Positions 1 through 8,533 of a stretch of DNA of 40,207 bases are shown here, piece by piece. Numbering within the stretch: position 1 is the first letter of the stretch; every line of letters begins with the position of its first letter. The notes under the pieces were generated by a model that was not told where the DNA came from, ran no database searches, and saw nothing but the letters and a program-made list of their open reading frames with translations. The stretch comes from a virus, in IMG/VR virus record IMGVR_UViG_3300008267_000318, positions 1 to 40,207 of that record; one strand, 5' to 3'. The position numbers were made by a program, and so were the translations under genes.

Positions 1-166
1 TACTATTGAGGTTAAGGAGAAAAAAACTAAGATTCAAAAAGCTCGAGAAAAGCAAGAAACCTTAGCAGCTATCCAAAAGCTCAAAGTAGAGTTGAAGAAA
101 CAAACAAGAAAGACGGAGATCAAAAAGATTGAGTCTAAAATTAAAAAGTTACAAAAACAACTATGA
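1..166 (+). CDS. C-terminal end of a lysine-rich coiled-coil protein (5' truncated)
   Basis: An open frame enters from the left edge (first full codon at base 2) and closes with TGA at 164-166, giving 54 visible residues. They are almost entirely K, E, Q, I and L in a heptad-like spacing, ending in KKLQKQL, so this is the charged coiled-coil tail of a longer protein. The stop overlaps the next start as ATGA, indicating translational coupling with the HD-domain gene. The rest of the gene is outside the window, so no function can be assigned. Phage scaffold or prohead proteins can end like this, but that is a guess. Confidence 0.7.
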   Translation, partial: TIEVKEKKTKIQKAREKQETLAAIQKLKVELKKQTRKTEIKKIESKIKKLQKQL

Positions 167-924
167 AGAATTTAACAGCTGAGCAACTACAAGAGAACTT
201 TCTCAAACTAGTTGGCTACATCGACCTCTACATTCCCGGTGAGCGTGGAGTTGATTTAAAACTACTTTACAATGATCATGCCGAACGTATTATGCTCATG
301 CCTGCTAGTGGTAATGAGAATTACCATAACTGTTTTGTTGGTGGCTATGTTGATCACGTTATTCGTGTTATTGACACTGCCTTGGACATTGCTAAGCTAT
401 GGAAGACTTATGGTGCACAAGAAAGTTTTACGACGGAAGAGTTGGTGTTTGCTGCTCTGAATCACGACTTAGGTAAGATTGGAACGGAAGAGGCGGAGAT
501 GTATATTCTCAACGACTCTGAATGGCACAGAAAGAATCAAGGTAAGATTTACAAGATGAATCCTGCTAATGCGTTTATGACTGTACCTGATCGTAGCCTA
601 CGACTATTAGCTGAACGAGGCATCCCAGTATCTGAGAATGAATGGTTTGGTATTAAGTTGCACGACGGAATGTATGACGAAAGCAATAAACACTATTACA
701 TCAGCTACGATGTCAATTCTAGATTGCGTACAAACCTACCTTACATTTTACACCAAGCAGATCAGATGGCTGCTCGCATCGAATATGAAATGTGGGTTGC
801 AAGTCAATCGCCATTAACGGCAACTACTATTAAGTCTAAGAAGTCTAATATAGAAACAACAACAGCACTTACAGACGATCAAAAGAACGATCTTATGAGT
901 GCCTTTAACGATTTATTCAAATGA
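163..924 (+). CDS. HD-domain metal-dependent phosphohydrolase
   Basis: This 253-aa protein has the ordered ligands of an HD-family hydrolase: H65 in GGYVDHV, the H101-D102 pair in NHDLGKIG, H167-D168 in KLHDG, and D200 in LHQADQMAARIE. The GGxxxHV and HDLGKI context resembles HD domains of the YhaM/nucleotide-hydrolase type. The family acts on phosphoester bonds of nucleotides or RNA using bound metal; the substrate here is unknown. The C-terminal ~45 residues are Ser/Thr/Lys-rich and probably flexible. The start overlaps the preceding stop (ATGA) and the stop overlaps the next gene (ATGA), so it sits in a coupled block leading to the late sigma factor. A nucleotide-pool or RNA-decay role is inference. 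Confidence 0.85.
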   Translation: MKNLTAEQLQENFLKLVGYIDLYIPGERGVDLKLLYNDHAERIMLMPASGNENYHNCFVGGYVDHVIRVIDTALDIAKLWKTYGAQESFTTEELVFAALNHDLGKIGTEEAEMYILNDSEWHRKNQGKIYKMNPANAFMTVPDRSLRLLAERGIPVSENEWFGIKLHDGMYDESNKHYYISYDVNSRLRTNLPYILHQADQMAARIEYEMWVASQSPLTATTIKSKKSNIETTTALTDDQKNDLMSAFNDLFK

Positions 925-1226
925 TATTAACCATAGTCTTATTATCAATACTCCTAGTAGTTGCTAGTTACTTAGCATACGCTAACTATAAAAAATACCA
1001 AAAGGCAGTTGAATATGCTGAAAATGGTTTTTTTGTATACAATCGATTCATTGCAGACCTTTATGATAAATTCAAGCAAGCTGAGAATAACATGAAGGTG
1101 ATAGACCACAGAGGTTCTTTCAGAGCTGATGATGAGGTTGGAATGACTTTCGAAGCGTTAAAGAGTTGTATTGATGAACTAGACGAATACCTATCACGCT
1201 ATGTCGAAGGGGAGAAAGAAAACTAA
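921..1226 (+). CDS. Small membrane-anchored helical protein
   Basis: This 101-aa protein begins with about 20 hydrophobic residues (roughly 2-21, ILTIVLLSILLVVASYLAYA), a single transmembrane segment or signal anchor, followed by a charged helical region. There is no cysteine lipobox. Its start overlaps the HD gene stop as ATGA, and its last 26 bases overlap the next gene in another frame. I do not recognise the family. Position between the HD hydrolase and the gp55-like sigma factor suggests co-expression; whether it acts in the host inner membrane is inferred only from the hydrophobic segment. Confidence 0.75.
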   Translation: MILTIVLLSILLVVASYLAYANYKKYQKAVEYAENGFFVYNRFIADLYDKFKQAENNMKVIDHRGSFRADDEVGMTFEALKSCIDELDEYLSRYVEGEKEN

Positions 1227-1899
1227 AAATTACTATTTTACGTCAGCAGTTGATGACGCTATTAAACTCTACAACGCAACTGAAGATCGAGTTGAGAGAG
1301 ACATGCTATATCGCAAAGAGATACAACCAGCCTTTGAAAAGTTAGCAGAGAATATTATCCATACATTCAAGTTCTACTACACAGATGGTTTAAGCCTGAA
1401 AGACTTGCAGCATGAAGTTGTCAGTTTCTTGATCGAGAAACTACCTAAGTTCACAGCAGATAAGGGAAAAGCTTTTAGTTATTTTAGCATTGTTGCAAAA
1501 AACTACTTAATACTAAACAACAATAAGAACTATAAAAAGTTAACTGATAGCGAAAAGCTTGATGGACCAAATGGAATGACACATGCTCTTGTAGAAGAAG
1601 AGCCTACTCCTATAGAGTTCTTTATTGAGGATATGATTAAGTACTTTGACACCAATCTGGAAAAGTGTTTTCCGAAAAAGAATGATCAAGTAGTAGTGGA
1701 TGCTATTGTTGATTTATTCCGTAAAAAGGAGTCTTTGGAGTTGTTTAATAAAAAAGCACTCTACATCTACATTAGAGAGATGACTGATGCAAATACTCAA
1801 CAAGTGACAAAGGTTGTAAAGTTGCTAAAAGACAAGTATGTCAAAATGTTCAATGATTACGATCGATTAGGTTTTGTGCCACATAACGTAATTTACTGA
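1201..1899 (+). CDS. gp55: Late-transcription sigma factor, T4 gp55-like
   Basis: This 232-aa protein has a sigma-70 region 2-like segment at about residues 60-105: a helix with LKDLQHEVVSFLIEKL, then KFTADKGKAFSYFSIVAKNYL. This matches the 'KFdpekG.aFsYf' pattern of regions 2.2-2.4, which bind core polymerase and the -10 element. Like T4 gp55 (185 aa) it has no clear region 4, so it should recognise a simple -10-like late promoter without a -35 box. The ATG at 1201 lies within the 3' end of the preceding gene (26-base overlap); the N-terminus MSKGRKKTKNYYF reads as a natural start. TGATG links it to the following gene. Candidate target sites are the TATTTAT elements listed separately. Confidence 0.8.
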   Translation: MSKGRKKTKNYYFTSAVDDAIKLYNATEDRVERDMLYRKEIQPAFEKLAENIIHTFKFYYTDGLSLKDLQHEVVSFLIEKLPKFTADKGKAFSYFSIVAKNYLILNNNKNYKKLTDSEKLDGPNGMTHALVEEEPTPIEFFIEDMIKYFDTNLEKCFPKKNDQVVVDAIVDLFRKKESLELFNKKALYIYIREMTDANTQQVTKVVKLLKDKYVKMFNDYDRLGFVPHNVIY

Positions 1900-2144
1900 T
1901 GATCGTATACGCAAGTAAGGAAAAGTTAATTAAGTTTTTAAGAGACGAAATGGGGGCTTGGGAGGTTTTGAATCCCAACCCCAATGCGTTTGAATTTGAT
2001 CCAAAGACAATTGATCCTAAGAAACTACACGAAGCAGGTTACTATGAAAACATTGAAGGATGGATTGCTGGTGTTAGATTGAATCGATTACAGGAGTTTA
2101 TCAATGAGATAGAATCGCTACCGCAAGCAACAAATATCAAATAA
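1899..2144 (+). CDS. Small conserved-looking phage protein of unknown function
   Basis: An 81-aa reading frame starts one base inside the sigma-factor stop (TGATG). The composition is that of a folded small protein: mixed helix, WEVLNPNPNAFEFDP, and a C-terminal helix around IAGVRLNRLQEFINEIESL. No motif, membrane segment or metal ligand was recognised. The tight coupling to the gp55-like gene supports it being real and suggests it could be a transcription-associated accessory factor, but nothing in the sequence proves that. It is the last gene before a 26-base gap carrying a TATTTAT element. Confidence 0.7.
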   Translation: MIVYASKEKLIKFLRDEMGAWEVLNPNPNAFEFDPKTIDPKKLHEAGYYENIEGWIAGVRLNRLQEFINEIESLPQATNIK

Positions 2145-2147
2145 CGG

Positions 2148-2156
2148 TGTATTTAT
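2148..2156 (+). promoter_or_regulatory. Candidate late promoter element (TGTATTTAT)
   Basis: TGTATTTAT lies in the short gap between the 81-aa and 114-aa genes, with 14 bases between its end and the ATG at 2171. It shares the TATTTAT core with elements ahead of six other gene starts in this window. It would open the unit that carries the spike paralogues. Confidence 0.45.
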
Positions 2157-2170
2157 CATAAACCAAGGCT

Positions 2171-2515
2171 ATGGATAAAGATAGTATATTGTTCGATGAC
2201 AAGTCCTTTAGCGATCTGTTACGGGACGTTTACCAAAATACAAAAAAGAAAGAAAGTCAGATCAATGGCTTGATTGACCAATTAAAGATGCTGGTTAAGA
2301 ATGTAACCGATGCATCAATGATGGTACCTCTAATCAAGGAATATCTTGAAATCTCAGTAAAGAATGACGATAATCTAGTAAGATTGACGGCTATCATCCA
2401 ACGCTTACTAGTAACTGGCAGCAAAGAAACCAAAGAAGGTGAGTTAGGTCTCACCGATCAAGAGAGAGCGCAGCTACTATCAGAAGCACAAGAAATTTTA
2501 GATAAGTCTAAATGA
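2171..2515 (+). CDS. Small helical protein preceding the spike genes
   Basis: This 114-aa, almost wholly helical protein has no cysteine, membrane segment or recognisable motif. The middle (DQLKMLVKNV ... VPLIKEYLEISVKNDDNLVRL) looks like a two-helix coiled bundle. Its TGA overlaps the start of the first spike paralogue (ATGAG), so it is co-translated with baseplate genes. A chaperone or minor tail-assembly role would fit the position but is only inference. The ATG at 2171 is preceded by a TATTTAT element. Confidence 0.75.
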   Translation: MDKDSILFDDKSFSDLLRDVYQNTKKKESQINGLIDQLKMLVKNVTDASMMVPLIKEYLEISVKNDDNLVRLTAIIQRLLVTGSKETKEGELGLTDQERAQLLSEAQEILDKSK

Positions 2516-3504
2516 GTAGCTTATCAACAGGACTAAGTGAATTTATACAAGGTGGCTCACCACAACAACAGCCTCCTGGATTTTCTACACGATTATTTAC
2601 AGCGCACGTGCTAGAAGTCGTAAAAGACGAAACCTCACCTTACTATGACTCTGCAATAGGACCAGCCTGCATAGGATCCTTAAAGATTAAAATTGTAGAG
2701 ACGCAATATAATAAATTTGAGGACAAGAGTTTTTATAGAGCTTATCCGTTGGATAGAGGCGACTACTCACTGCCATTACCTGGTGAGTCTGTAGTCTGTA
2801 CCATAGCTCAAGGAAACTATGTAGGAGGAGCTGGTGGATCTTATACAGACCTTATATACTACATATGTACGGTATCCATGGATCAACAGCTTACCATTAA
2901 CACAGCTCCATTTCTTAGCTCAGACGCCTTCCACATTGATAGCAATTTAGGTTCTATTTTCAAACAATTAGCAATAGACACAGCTGTTTTCGCAAAAAGA
3001 TTTGATGGACGTATTGACTTTGAAGGAAGTGTGTTTAAGCGAAATATAGGAACAACAAAGACAACATTAGGAGATACTGTATTAGAAGGACGTTTTGGTA
3101 GTCTAATAAAGATGACTAGCAACTCTAAAGATAGATGGAGCGATAATCAAATTTCCAACATAAAAGCAGGCTTACCTACAGACCCATTGATCATTATGAA
3201 GGCTACTCGCAGATACGCTGTAGAGCGAGAGCTTGATCAGTTCTCATCGACTGCAATTGACGACGATCCCAACAACGACGACTCAAGCGTATACGTCACA
3301 ACAACGCAAAACATACCAGCAATGTTAAGCTGCTCAGAAAAGCTGTCTTCTTGGAACTACGATCAAGACTTGGAGACTACTAAGGGAGAATCGGATGAAG
3401 CGTCTGTTAATTTACAAACTATATTTGGCGGAGGATTTGATTCTAACGCAAAGATTCAATTGAACCTAGTAGGTACCGTCGCAATCAAAAAACAAGGTAC
3501 CTAA
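2512..3504 (+). CDS. Baseplate hub/spike paralogue 1 (gp5-like core only)
   Basis: A 330-aa protein beginning MSSLSTGLSEF. Residues about 28-120 look like the OB-fold of gp5/VgrG-type spike proteins: a strand with VLEVV, then AYPLDRGDYSLPLPGESVVC, equivalent to the 'P..GE.V.V' pattern. A conserved middle motif LEGRFGSLIKMT and a late motif YVTTTQNIPAMLSCS follow. The protein ends soon after LQTIFGGGFD, where its two paralogues carry extra C-terminal domains. This is therefore the bare-core version of a three-gene family. It should sit in the central baseplate hub. It starts by ATGA overlap and is followed by the next paralogue after 11 bases. Confidence 0.8.
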   Translation: MSSLSTGLSEFIQGGSPQQQPPGFSTRLFTAHVLEVVKDETSPYYDSAIGPACIGSLKIKIVETQYNKFEDKSFYRAYPLDRGDYSLPLPGESVVCTIAQGNYVGGAGGSYTDLIYYICTVSMDQQLTINTAPFLSSDAFHIDSNLGSIFKQLAIDTAVFAKRFDGRIDFEGSVFKRNIGTTKTTLGDTVLEGRFGSLIKMTSNSKDRWSDNQISNIKAGLPTDPLIIMKATRRYAVERELDQFSSTAIDDDPNNDDSSVYVTTTQNIPAMLSCSEKLSSWNYDQDLETTKGESDEASVNLQTIFGGGFDSNAKIQLNLVGTVAIKKQGT

Positions 3505-3515
3505 TAATTATAGCC

Positions 3516-5027
3516 ATGAGTTCATTAAGTAAGGGCCTATCAGAGTTCATAACACCATCGATACAATCGCCAGAGCAGCAACTGCGAAGAAATACAATAT
3601 TTCCAGCGTACGTTGTGGAAGTGGTATTAGATGATACCTCTAACTATTACAATGGACCAGAAAGTATTGGCTCTGTGAGATTCAAGCAATTGCCAAACGA
3701 CTTCACAAAAAGCGAAGATGTAACAAATAAGATAGCGTATCCTATCGATCGTGCAAACTTTGTACAACCATTAGCAGGAGAGCAAGTATTATGCGTATTG
3801 TTGTTCAGTGAACAAGGTGAAGCTCGTTACTACTATTTATCGACCGTTAGTACAGAACAAACAGCAGCTGCAGTAATATCGCCATTTCTTGGCACGAGCT
3901 TCACTACATTAAAAGAGGCTGGATATCCAACACCACAAATAGCTGAAAAACGATTTGATGACATAAACGGTTATACAATCGATGCATTAAAGGCTAGAGT
4001 GTCTCAAGAAAAGTTAAGAGAGGGAGATAAGGTATTGGAGGGTAAATTTGGTGGAGTGATAAAATTTACACATACCATAAACAAAACCGGAGTCTGGGAT
4101 TCTGAAGACCAAATTACAAATCTAACAAAAACAACAACTGATGGTGATCCAATGTTGATTGTTAAAAGCGCATTAAGATCAAAGAAGTTTGAGTTTGAGG
4201 ATGATGATATAAATGTGGATGAGTCTAGCATGTATGTTACTACGACGCAAACAGTGCCGTTGGTAGTGAGTTGTGCACGACTAAAGAGCTTTGAGGTAGA
4301 ACCAGAAGCAGCCATATTAAGCGCTCTAAACGACGAAGACTATGCAAGTTTGCAAAGTCTGTTTGGTGGAGGATTTGATCCAAACGGTGTCAAAATAAAA
4401 CCAGATAAGATAAATCTAACAGGAACACCGCAAATTAAAGTAGTACCAGGTGCTCTAAATCCAACTGGAGATGAAGGTGCTAGTGTTGGAGAACTTGGAG
4501 ACATAACACGAGGTACATTGATAGAATCAAATCCAACTGGACCTTGGACAATCTCAAATGGAGTAAATAATAACGTAACATCTGCTTATCAATTAAGATG
4601 GCACCACAACGACGAAACAAACCCAGATCCAGATCCAAACCAAGTGTACAAAAGCTGGTCAAGAACTGGTGGAGGAGGTTATGTGTACGATATGGTACTA
4701 TATCGAAATGAAAACGGACAAGTGACAAAAAGACCATGGATACCATCACCAATAACTGGCACTGTGAGTTTTGCAGGCTTATATTCTAATAAACTAGATA
4801 GCGCAATACATATAAAAGCTAGTAATGGGGCTGAGTATGTGATGCTTCATATGGATAATTTTTTAGTAAAGGTAGGAAGTACTGTAACACGAGGACAGCT
4901 TATAGCTAGACAGAGCGATCGAATGTCGTCAAACTACACAAGCCGAAACGTTCACTTACACATACAATTTCCAGATAAGAATGTGTTAATAAACTACATT
5001 GCGAGTCTGGCAAGCAATACTTGGTAA
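3516..5027 (+). CDS. Baseplate hub/spike paralogue 2 with C-terminal M23-like peptidase domain
   Basis: A 503-aa protein. Residues 1-~300 repeat the paralogue core (MSSLSKGLSEF; AYPIDRANFVQPLAGEQVLCV; LEGKFGGVIKFTH; YVTTTQTVPLVVSCA; SLFGGGFDPN). Residues ~380-495 resemble an M23/LytM endopeptidase fold: PSPITGTVSFAG, a YVMLHMDN strand (H445, equivalent to the 'YaHL' His), VKVGSTVTRGQLIA, and a C-terminal HLH motif (H480, H482). In M23 enzymes the zinc is held by HxxxD plus the second His of HxH. Here D392 is present but the position four before it is Gly388, so one metal ligand may be missing. The domain may be a modified or inactive wall-binding version. A linker of ~80 residues separates the two halves. 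Confidence 0.8.
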   Translation: MSSLSKGLSEFITPSIQSPEQQLRRNTIFPAYVVEVVLDDTSNYYNGPESIGSVRFKQLPNDFTKSEDVTNKIAYPIDRANFVQPLAGEQVLCVLLFSEQGEARYYYLSTVSTEQTAAAVISPFLGTSFTTLKEAGYPTPQIAEKRFDDINGYTIDALKARVSQEKLREGDKVLEGKFGGVIKFTHTINKTGVWDSEDQITNLTKTTTDGDPMLIVKSALRSKKFEFEDDDINVDESSMYVTTTQTVPLVVSCARLKSFEVEPEAAILSALNDEDYASLQSLFGGGFDPNGVKIKPDKINLTGTPQIKVVPGALNPTGDEGASVGELGDITRGTLIESNPTGPWTISNGVNNNVTSAYQLRWHHNDETNPDPDPNQVYKSWSRTGGGGYVYDMVLYRNENGQVTKRPWIPSPITGTVSFAGLYSNKLDSAIHIKASNGAEYVMLHMDNFLVKVGSTVTRGQLIARQSDRMSSNYTSRNVHLHIQFPDKNVLINYIASLASNTW

Positions 5028-5029
5028 AA

Positions 5030-6718
5030 ATGAGTAGCTTAAACAAAGGATTAGGAGAGTTTTTTACGGGTCTTTATGACTTTAATAGTGCTAGAAACGA
5101 AGTATCGCATCGTTGGTTCTTTGCGCATGTGTTAGATGTAATTGAAGATGAGTTTAGTATTTGGTACGATGGACCTGATAGCATAGGAGCGGTTCGTGCA
5201 AGAATACTAATGATTGGATATAATAAGTATGAAGATGAGCAAGACACAATATGCTATCCATTAGATCGTTCTTACCTAAGAGTACCCTTCCCAGGTGAGC
5301 AGATTATGGGAGTAATAAGCTTTGGTCCTGCTGTAGAAGGTCGGTACTTAGCAAGATATTACTATTGGAAGGTGGTTACACCGGATCAAAATATAACATA
5401 TAGTGAACAGCCGTTTACTGGAACGGATCCGTATCATATCAAACCAGGACTCAGACTTACAGTTGATGTTAACGCAGAAGCTAAGCGCTTTGAGAATAAG
5501 CTACCATACGATAAGCAACTGTTAGTGGATAAATCAGTTAATCAAAAAACGAGACAAGGAGAGAGAACTATTGAAAGTCGTTTTGGTGCAATGATAAAGT
5601 TTACAAGCACGCCAGATACGGATACAATATGGGATGCATCGCAAATAAACAACCAAGTAGCATCTAGTATTGGGGATCCTTTGGTTGTGATAGGTGCAAA
5701 TCCTAAGACATCCACAACCAAAGAGCTGATAACTCGAGACTTGCAAGTTGATGTTGGTAGTAATTTATTCTTTGCAACAACGCAAAACTTACCAATAAAA
5801 ATTGGATGCTCAAAAAAACTATATAGCTTCAATCCCGATTTAAGGTTAGGAGAACTATCAGAAGCTACTAGCAATGAGGTGAGTTTGCAGACTATCTTTG
5901 GAGGAGGATTCGATCCAAATCAGCAACTAGCAATCAAACTGCAAGGTACAATAACCTTACCTGGAGGAGGAGGTTCCACAACACCAGTAGATGGCATAAA
6001 CCAAGAGCAGAGCAATAACATTAAATTAGCAAACGACACTCTTAAAAAGGCAGGGTACAACACTTGGCAAACGCGAGTTGCAATGTTATGCGTATGTGGA
6101 AAGGAGAGTGGATTGGTACCAAAGAGCGAGTACAGCTATGAGGATACGGGAGTAAAAGGACTTAGGCATTTGTTTGGTAAGTATTTGAAAAAATACGATA
6201 ACGACGATCAAGGGCTGTTAGAGATACGCAAAAACGATATAGAGTTCTACGACATCATCTACGGATATAAAACAACCCCAGCACGTTCTGGTAACCCACC
6301 AAATGGAGGAAACGATCAACCCGGTGACGGATTTAAGTATCGTGGTCGTGGCTTTAATCAAATCACTTTTAAGAGAGCGTACAAGGGTTTGCAAGACTAC
6401 GCAAAGACTATAGGTATAGACGTTGACTTAATCAACGACCCAGACAGACTCAATGAACCTGAAATAGCTGCAGTAGGATTGGCAAACACTATGAATAATT
6501 GGATGTACAAGGCTGATAGGTATAAGCAGTACTCTGGCGAAAATGTCTCGCCTAAAGATGGTACAAACTTAGATGTACTAATACATTGGTACGCTAACGC
6601 CAATGCTGGAATGGGAAATGATTGGACATCTGGAGTTGTAACAGAGGCGTATAATAACGCAAAAGCTTGGGAGAACGTACTTACAAACTTCTTCAATGCC
6701 AATCCAGGACTTATGTAG
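5030..6718 (+). CDS. Baseplate hub/spike paralogue 3 with C-terminal GH19-like lysozyme/chitinase domain
   Basis: The ATG at 5030 is chosen over an in-frame TTG at 5021 because it gives MSSLNKGLGEF, matching both paralogues. The 562-aa product has the shared core to about residue 305 (YPLDRSYLRVPFPGEQIMGV; ESRFGAMIKFTS; TIFGGGFDPN), a Gly-rich linker (PGGGGSTT), then a GH19-like glycoside hydrolase domain (~325-560). Supporting motifs are CGKESGLVPKSEY, whose Glu (about 359) is the expected general acid, and GDGFKYRGRGFNQITF, the family's 'GDG.rYRGRG..QlT' signature. GH19 enzymes cleave chitin or peptidoglycan glycan strands. As in T4 gp5, fusion to the spike would open the cell wall at injection, but with a different lysozyme family from T4's GH24. 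Confidence 0.88.
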   Translation: MSSLNKGLGEFFTGLYDFNSARNEVSHRWFFAHVLDVIEDEFSIWYDGPDSIGAVRARILMIGYNKYEDEQDTICYPLDRSYLRVPFPGEQIMGVISFGPAVEGRYLARYYYWKVVTPDQNITYSEQPFTGTDPYHIKPGLRLTVDVNAEAKRFENKLPYDKQLLVDKSVNQKTRQGERTIESRFGAMIKFTSTPDTDTIWDASQINNQVASSIGDPLVVIGANPKTSTTKELITRDLQVDVGSNLFFATTQNLPIKIGCSKKLYSFNPDLRLGELSEATSNEVSLQTIFGGGFDPNQQLAIKLQGTITLPGGGGSTTPVDGINQEQSNNIKLANDTLKKAGYNTWQTRVAMLCVCGKESGLVPKSEYSYEDTGVKGLRHLFGKYLKKYDNDDQGLLEIRKNDIEFYDIIYGYKTTPARSGNPPNGGNDQPGDGFKYRGRGFNQITFKRAYKGLQDYAKTIGIDVDLINDPDRLNEPEIAAVGLANTMNNWMYKADRYKQYSGENVSPKDGTNLDVLIHWYANANAGMGNDWTSGVVTEAYNNAKAWENVLTNFFNANPGLM

Positions 6719-6755
6719 CAAATAGTTTACAAGCATAGTTATATAAAAACATACA

Positions 6756-7697
6756 ATGTCGGATAAGGAAAAGTTAAATAGCGAAGGCCAAGTGCAAGGC
6801 ACGCAAACGCAAACTATCAACACCAACGGACCAGGAGGTGCAGCAGCAAATCTGACTGCTGATATAGCTACTAGTGAAGGACTAGCACCAGGACAAGCCT
6901 TTGGTAGTGAGATTGTGTTAGAAGAAAAGGTTTACTCAATAGCACTAAAAAACGCAGACCCAGTACCCGATAAAGGCTTTGACGAGTTGCAGATAGAAAA
7001 GGGAACCTACAAGAATAATGTAAAGGATGGTAAGTCTTCTATCCTATTAAATTCAAGTAGAGTAATAATAAATAGCAAAGACGATTATACGATCATAGCA
7101 GGACAAAAGGGAGTATCGATCTCATCACCAAATAAAGTAAACCTAGACGCTGATCAAACAATATGCTTGTTTGGCGATCAAGGATTGTTTTTAGGTATTC
7201 CAAATAAGGGAACAGCTAAAGGAGAGCAGCCATCGACTGACAAAAAGTACACAACAGCCAATTACGTAAAGCAAGGTAAAAAGCTCAGATCAGTACCAGC
7301 TGATAACAACGACTACGAGCCTTTGGTATTAGGATTGCGATTAGCTAACTGGCTCAGTGACTTGGTTACAACACTAAAGACGGCTGTAATATTAGCTCCA
7401 ATGGGCCCAGCAAGCTTTAGAGAAGATGCCCAATGGGATTTTGTAGCTTTAGAGTCGCGAATCAAAGACATGCTTTCCACATATGCTTATATTGATGGGT
7501 GGTCGCATGAACAAGCTGGAGATGTGCCATCACCACCAACAAAGGTATCAAAACCAAACCCAGAATTAACCGTAGATGTATCAGGCTTAGTAATCGAAAT
7601 ACCACAAGGATTATTTGACAATCCACAACCAACAGATCCAATGGTTGGAGCAGCCGATTATTACACAACCAATGATAAACAAGTAAACTTACAATAA
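6756..7697 (+). CDS. Beta-helix spike-like baseplate protein
   Basis: A 313-aa protein. Residues ~90-155 consist of short regular strands (SSILLNSSRVIINSK, YTIIAGQKGVSISS, KVNLDADQTICLFG) of the type that forms the intertwined beta-helix needle of gp5 C-termini and gpV/VgrG spikes. The N-terminal 50 residues are low-complexity (Gln, Thr, Gly, Ala). Residues ~185-260 are helical, and the C-terminus is Pro-rich. Directly downstream of the three OB-fold spike paralogues, it could supply the piercing needle those proteins lack. No enzyme motif is visible. The 37-base gap before the ATG contains TTATATAAAA but no TATTTAT element. Confidence 0.7.
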   Translation: MSDKEKLNSEGQVQGTQTQTINTNGPGGAAANLTADIATSEGLAPGQAFGSEIVLEEKVYSIALKNADPVPDKGFDELQIEKGTYKNNVKDGKSSILLNSSRVIINSKDDYTIIAGQKGVSISSPNKVNLDADQTICLFGDQGLFLGIPNKGTAKGEQPSTDKKYTTANYVKQGKKLRSVPADNNDYEPLVLGLRLANWLSDLVTTLKTAVILAPMGPASFREDAQWDFVALESRIKDMLSTYAYIDGWSHEQAGDVPSPPTKVSKPNPELTVDVSGLVIEIPQGLFDNPQPTDPMVGAADYYTTNDKQVNLQ

Positions 7698-7702
7698 GAT
7701 AG

Positions 7703-8530
7703 ATGGCTACAACATTAACAGGATATTCAGTAGGAACATCAGGCGTAAATTGGTTCGTATCAGCTGATATGAAAACTAAGCTTGGTGAGATGAGTACAGC
7801 ATTATTAGATGCAAACGTAAACGGTGCCTCGGCACTAACCTTTGGTGGAGGCTACATATCAAGATACGAATTGATCAGACAGCTAGTTACTAAGATTGGC
7901 TACGATGACCAAACCCTCAAAGATAAAATAACAAATACCTTACAAAACAAGGACGTAACTACAGAGGAGTGGAGTCAGGTAGAAAACTGGCTTAGTACGC
8001 AGGATGTGCAACAGCCTGTATACAAGTACGTGAATCACCCCTATATCCAAAATAACCAAGACGGAAGTTATGTGGTAGATAGTCCTGCAAGACCTCAAGA
8101 GGACTTATTTCGTAGTGGTAATGTTGTTAGAATTAAAACAGGAGCAAATGGTGCGATGAGCTTAGGAGCTTGGTTTGTAGCCGAGTGGATGTTGAGAAAT
8201 AGCCACAAGTACGGCTTCTTCTTTATCGGACCAGCTGATGATATGTTCATATTCAACCCTACTAAGAAATTAAGTGAGCAAGTAGCAAAGGAGTTAGAAA
8301 CTGCCGATCCTTTGAGATACTGGCTTAAGATTGGGGCCGTTAACGGTGCTTTCGATGGAATAGCAGGTTATACGCGAAATGAGATGATAGCAGACGCATC
8401 AGCTCCCAAAACACAAAAGTACGATAATCTTCTTGGAAACCTTGCAAATGCAAAAAATGAAACAGGGAGGAGAGGAGCAATAGCAAACTCAGCCGGACGT
8501 CCATGGTTAGTCTTAGCAGAAAAATATTAA
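7703..8530 (+). CDS. Uncharacterised baseplate-region protein (275 aa)
   Basis: I do not recognise this family. The 275-aa product starts 5 bases after the beta-helix gene, so it is surely co-expressed with baseplate genes. It has helical N-terminal parts, a central segment SLGAWFVAEWMLRNSHKYG followed by a hydrophobic FFFIGP strand, and a basic C-terminus (ETGRRGAIANSAGRPW). There is no signal peptide or confident transmembrane helix. I looked for VanY-type peptidase ligands because of the 'GAWFVAEW...YGFFFIGP' pattern but found no matching His/Asp set. Structural component or assembly factor is the safest reading. Confidence 0.65.
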   Translation: MATTLTGYSVGTSGVNWFVSADMKTKLGEMSTALLDANVNGASALTFGGGYISRYELIRQLVTKIGYDDQTLKDKITNTLQNKDVTTEEWSQVENWLSTQDVQQPVYKYVNHPYIQNNQDGSYVVDSPARPQEDLFRSGNVVRIKTGANGAMSLGAWFVAEWMLRNSHKYGFFFIGPADDMFIFNPTKKLSEQVAKELETADPLRYWLKIGAVNGAFDGIAGYTRNEMIADASAPKTQKYDNLLGNLANAKNETGRRGAIANSAGRPWLVLAEKY

Positions 8531-8533
8531 AGC

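Noticed and set aside
7703-8530. VanY-type carboxypeptidase for the 275-aa protein
   Set aside because: The His/Asp zinc ligands expected of that family are not present in order.
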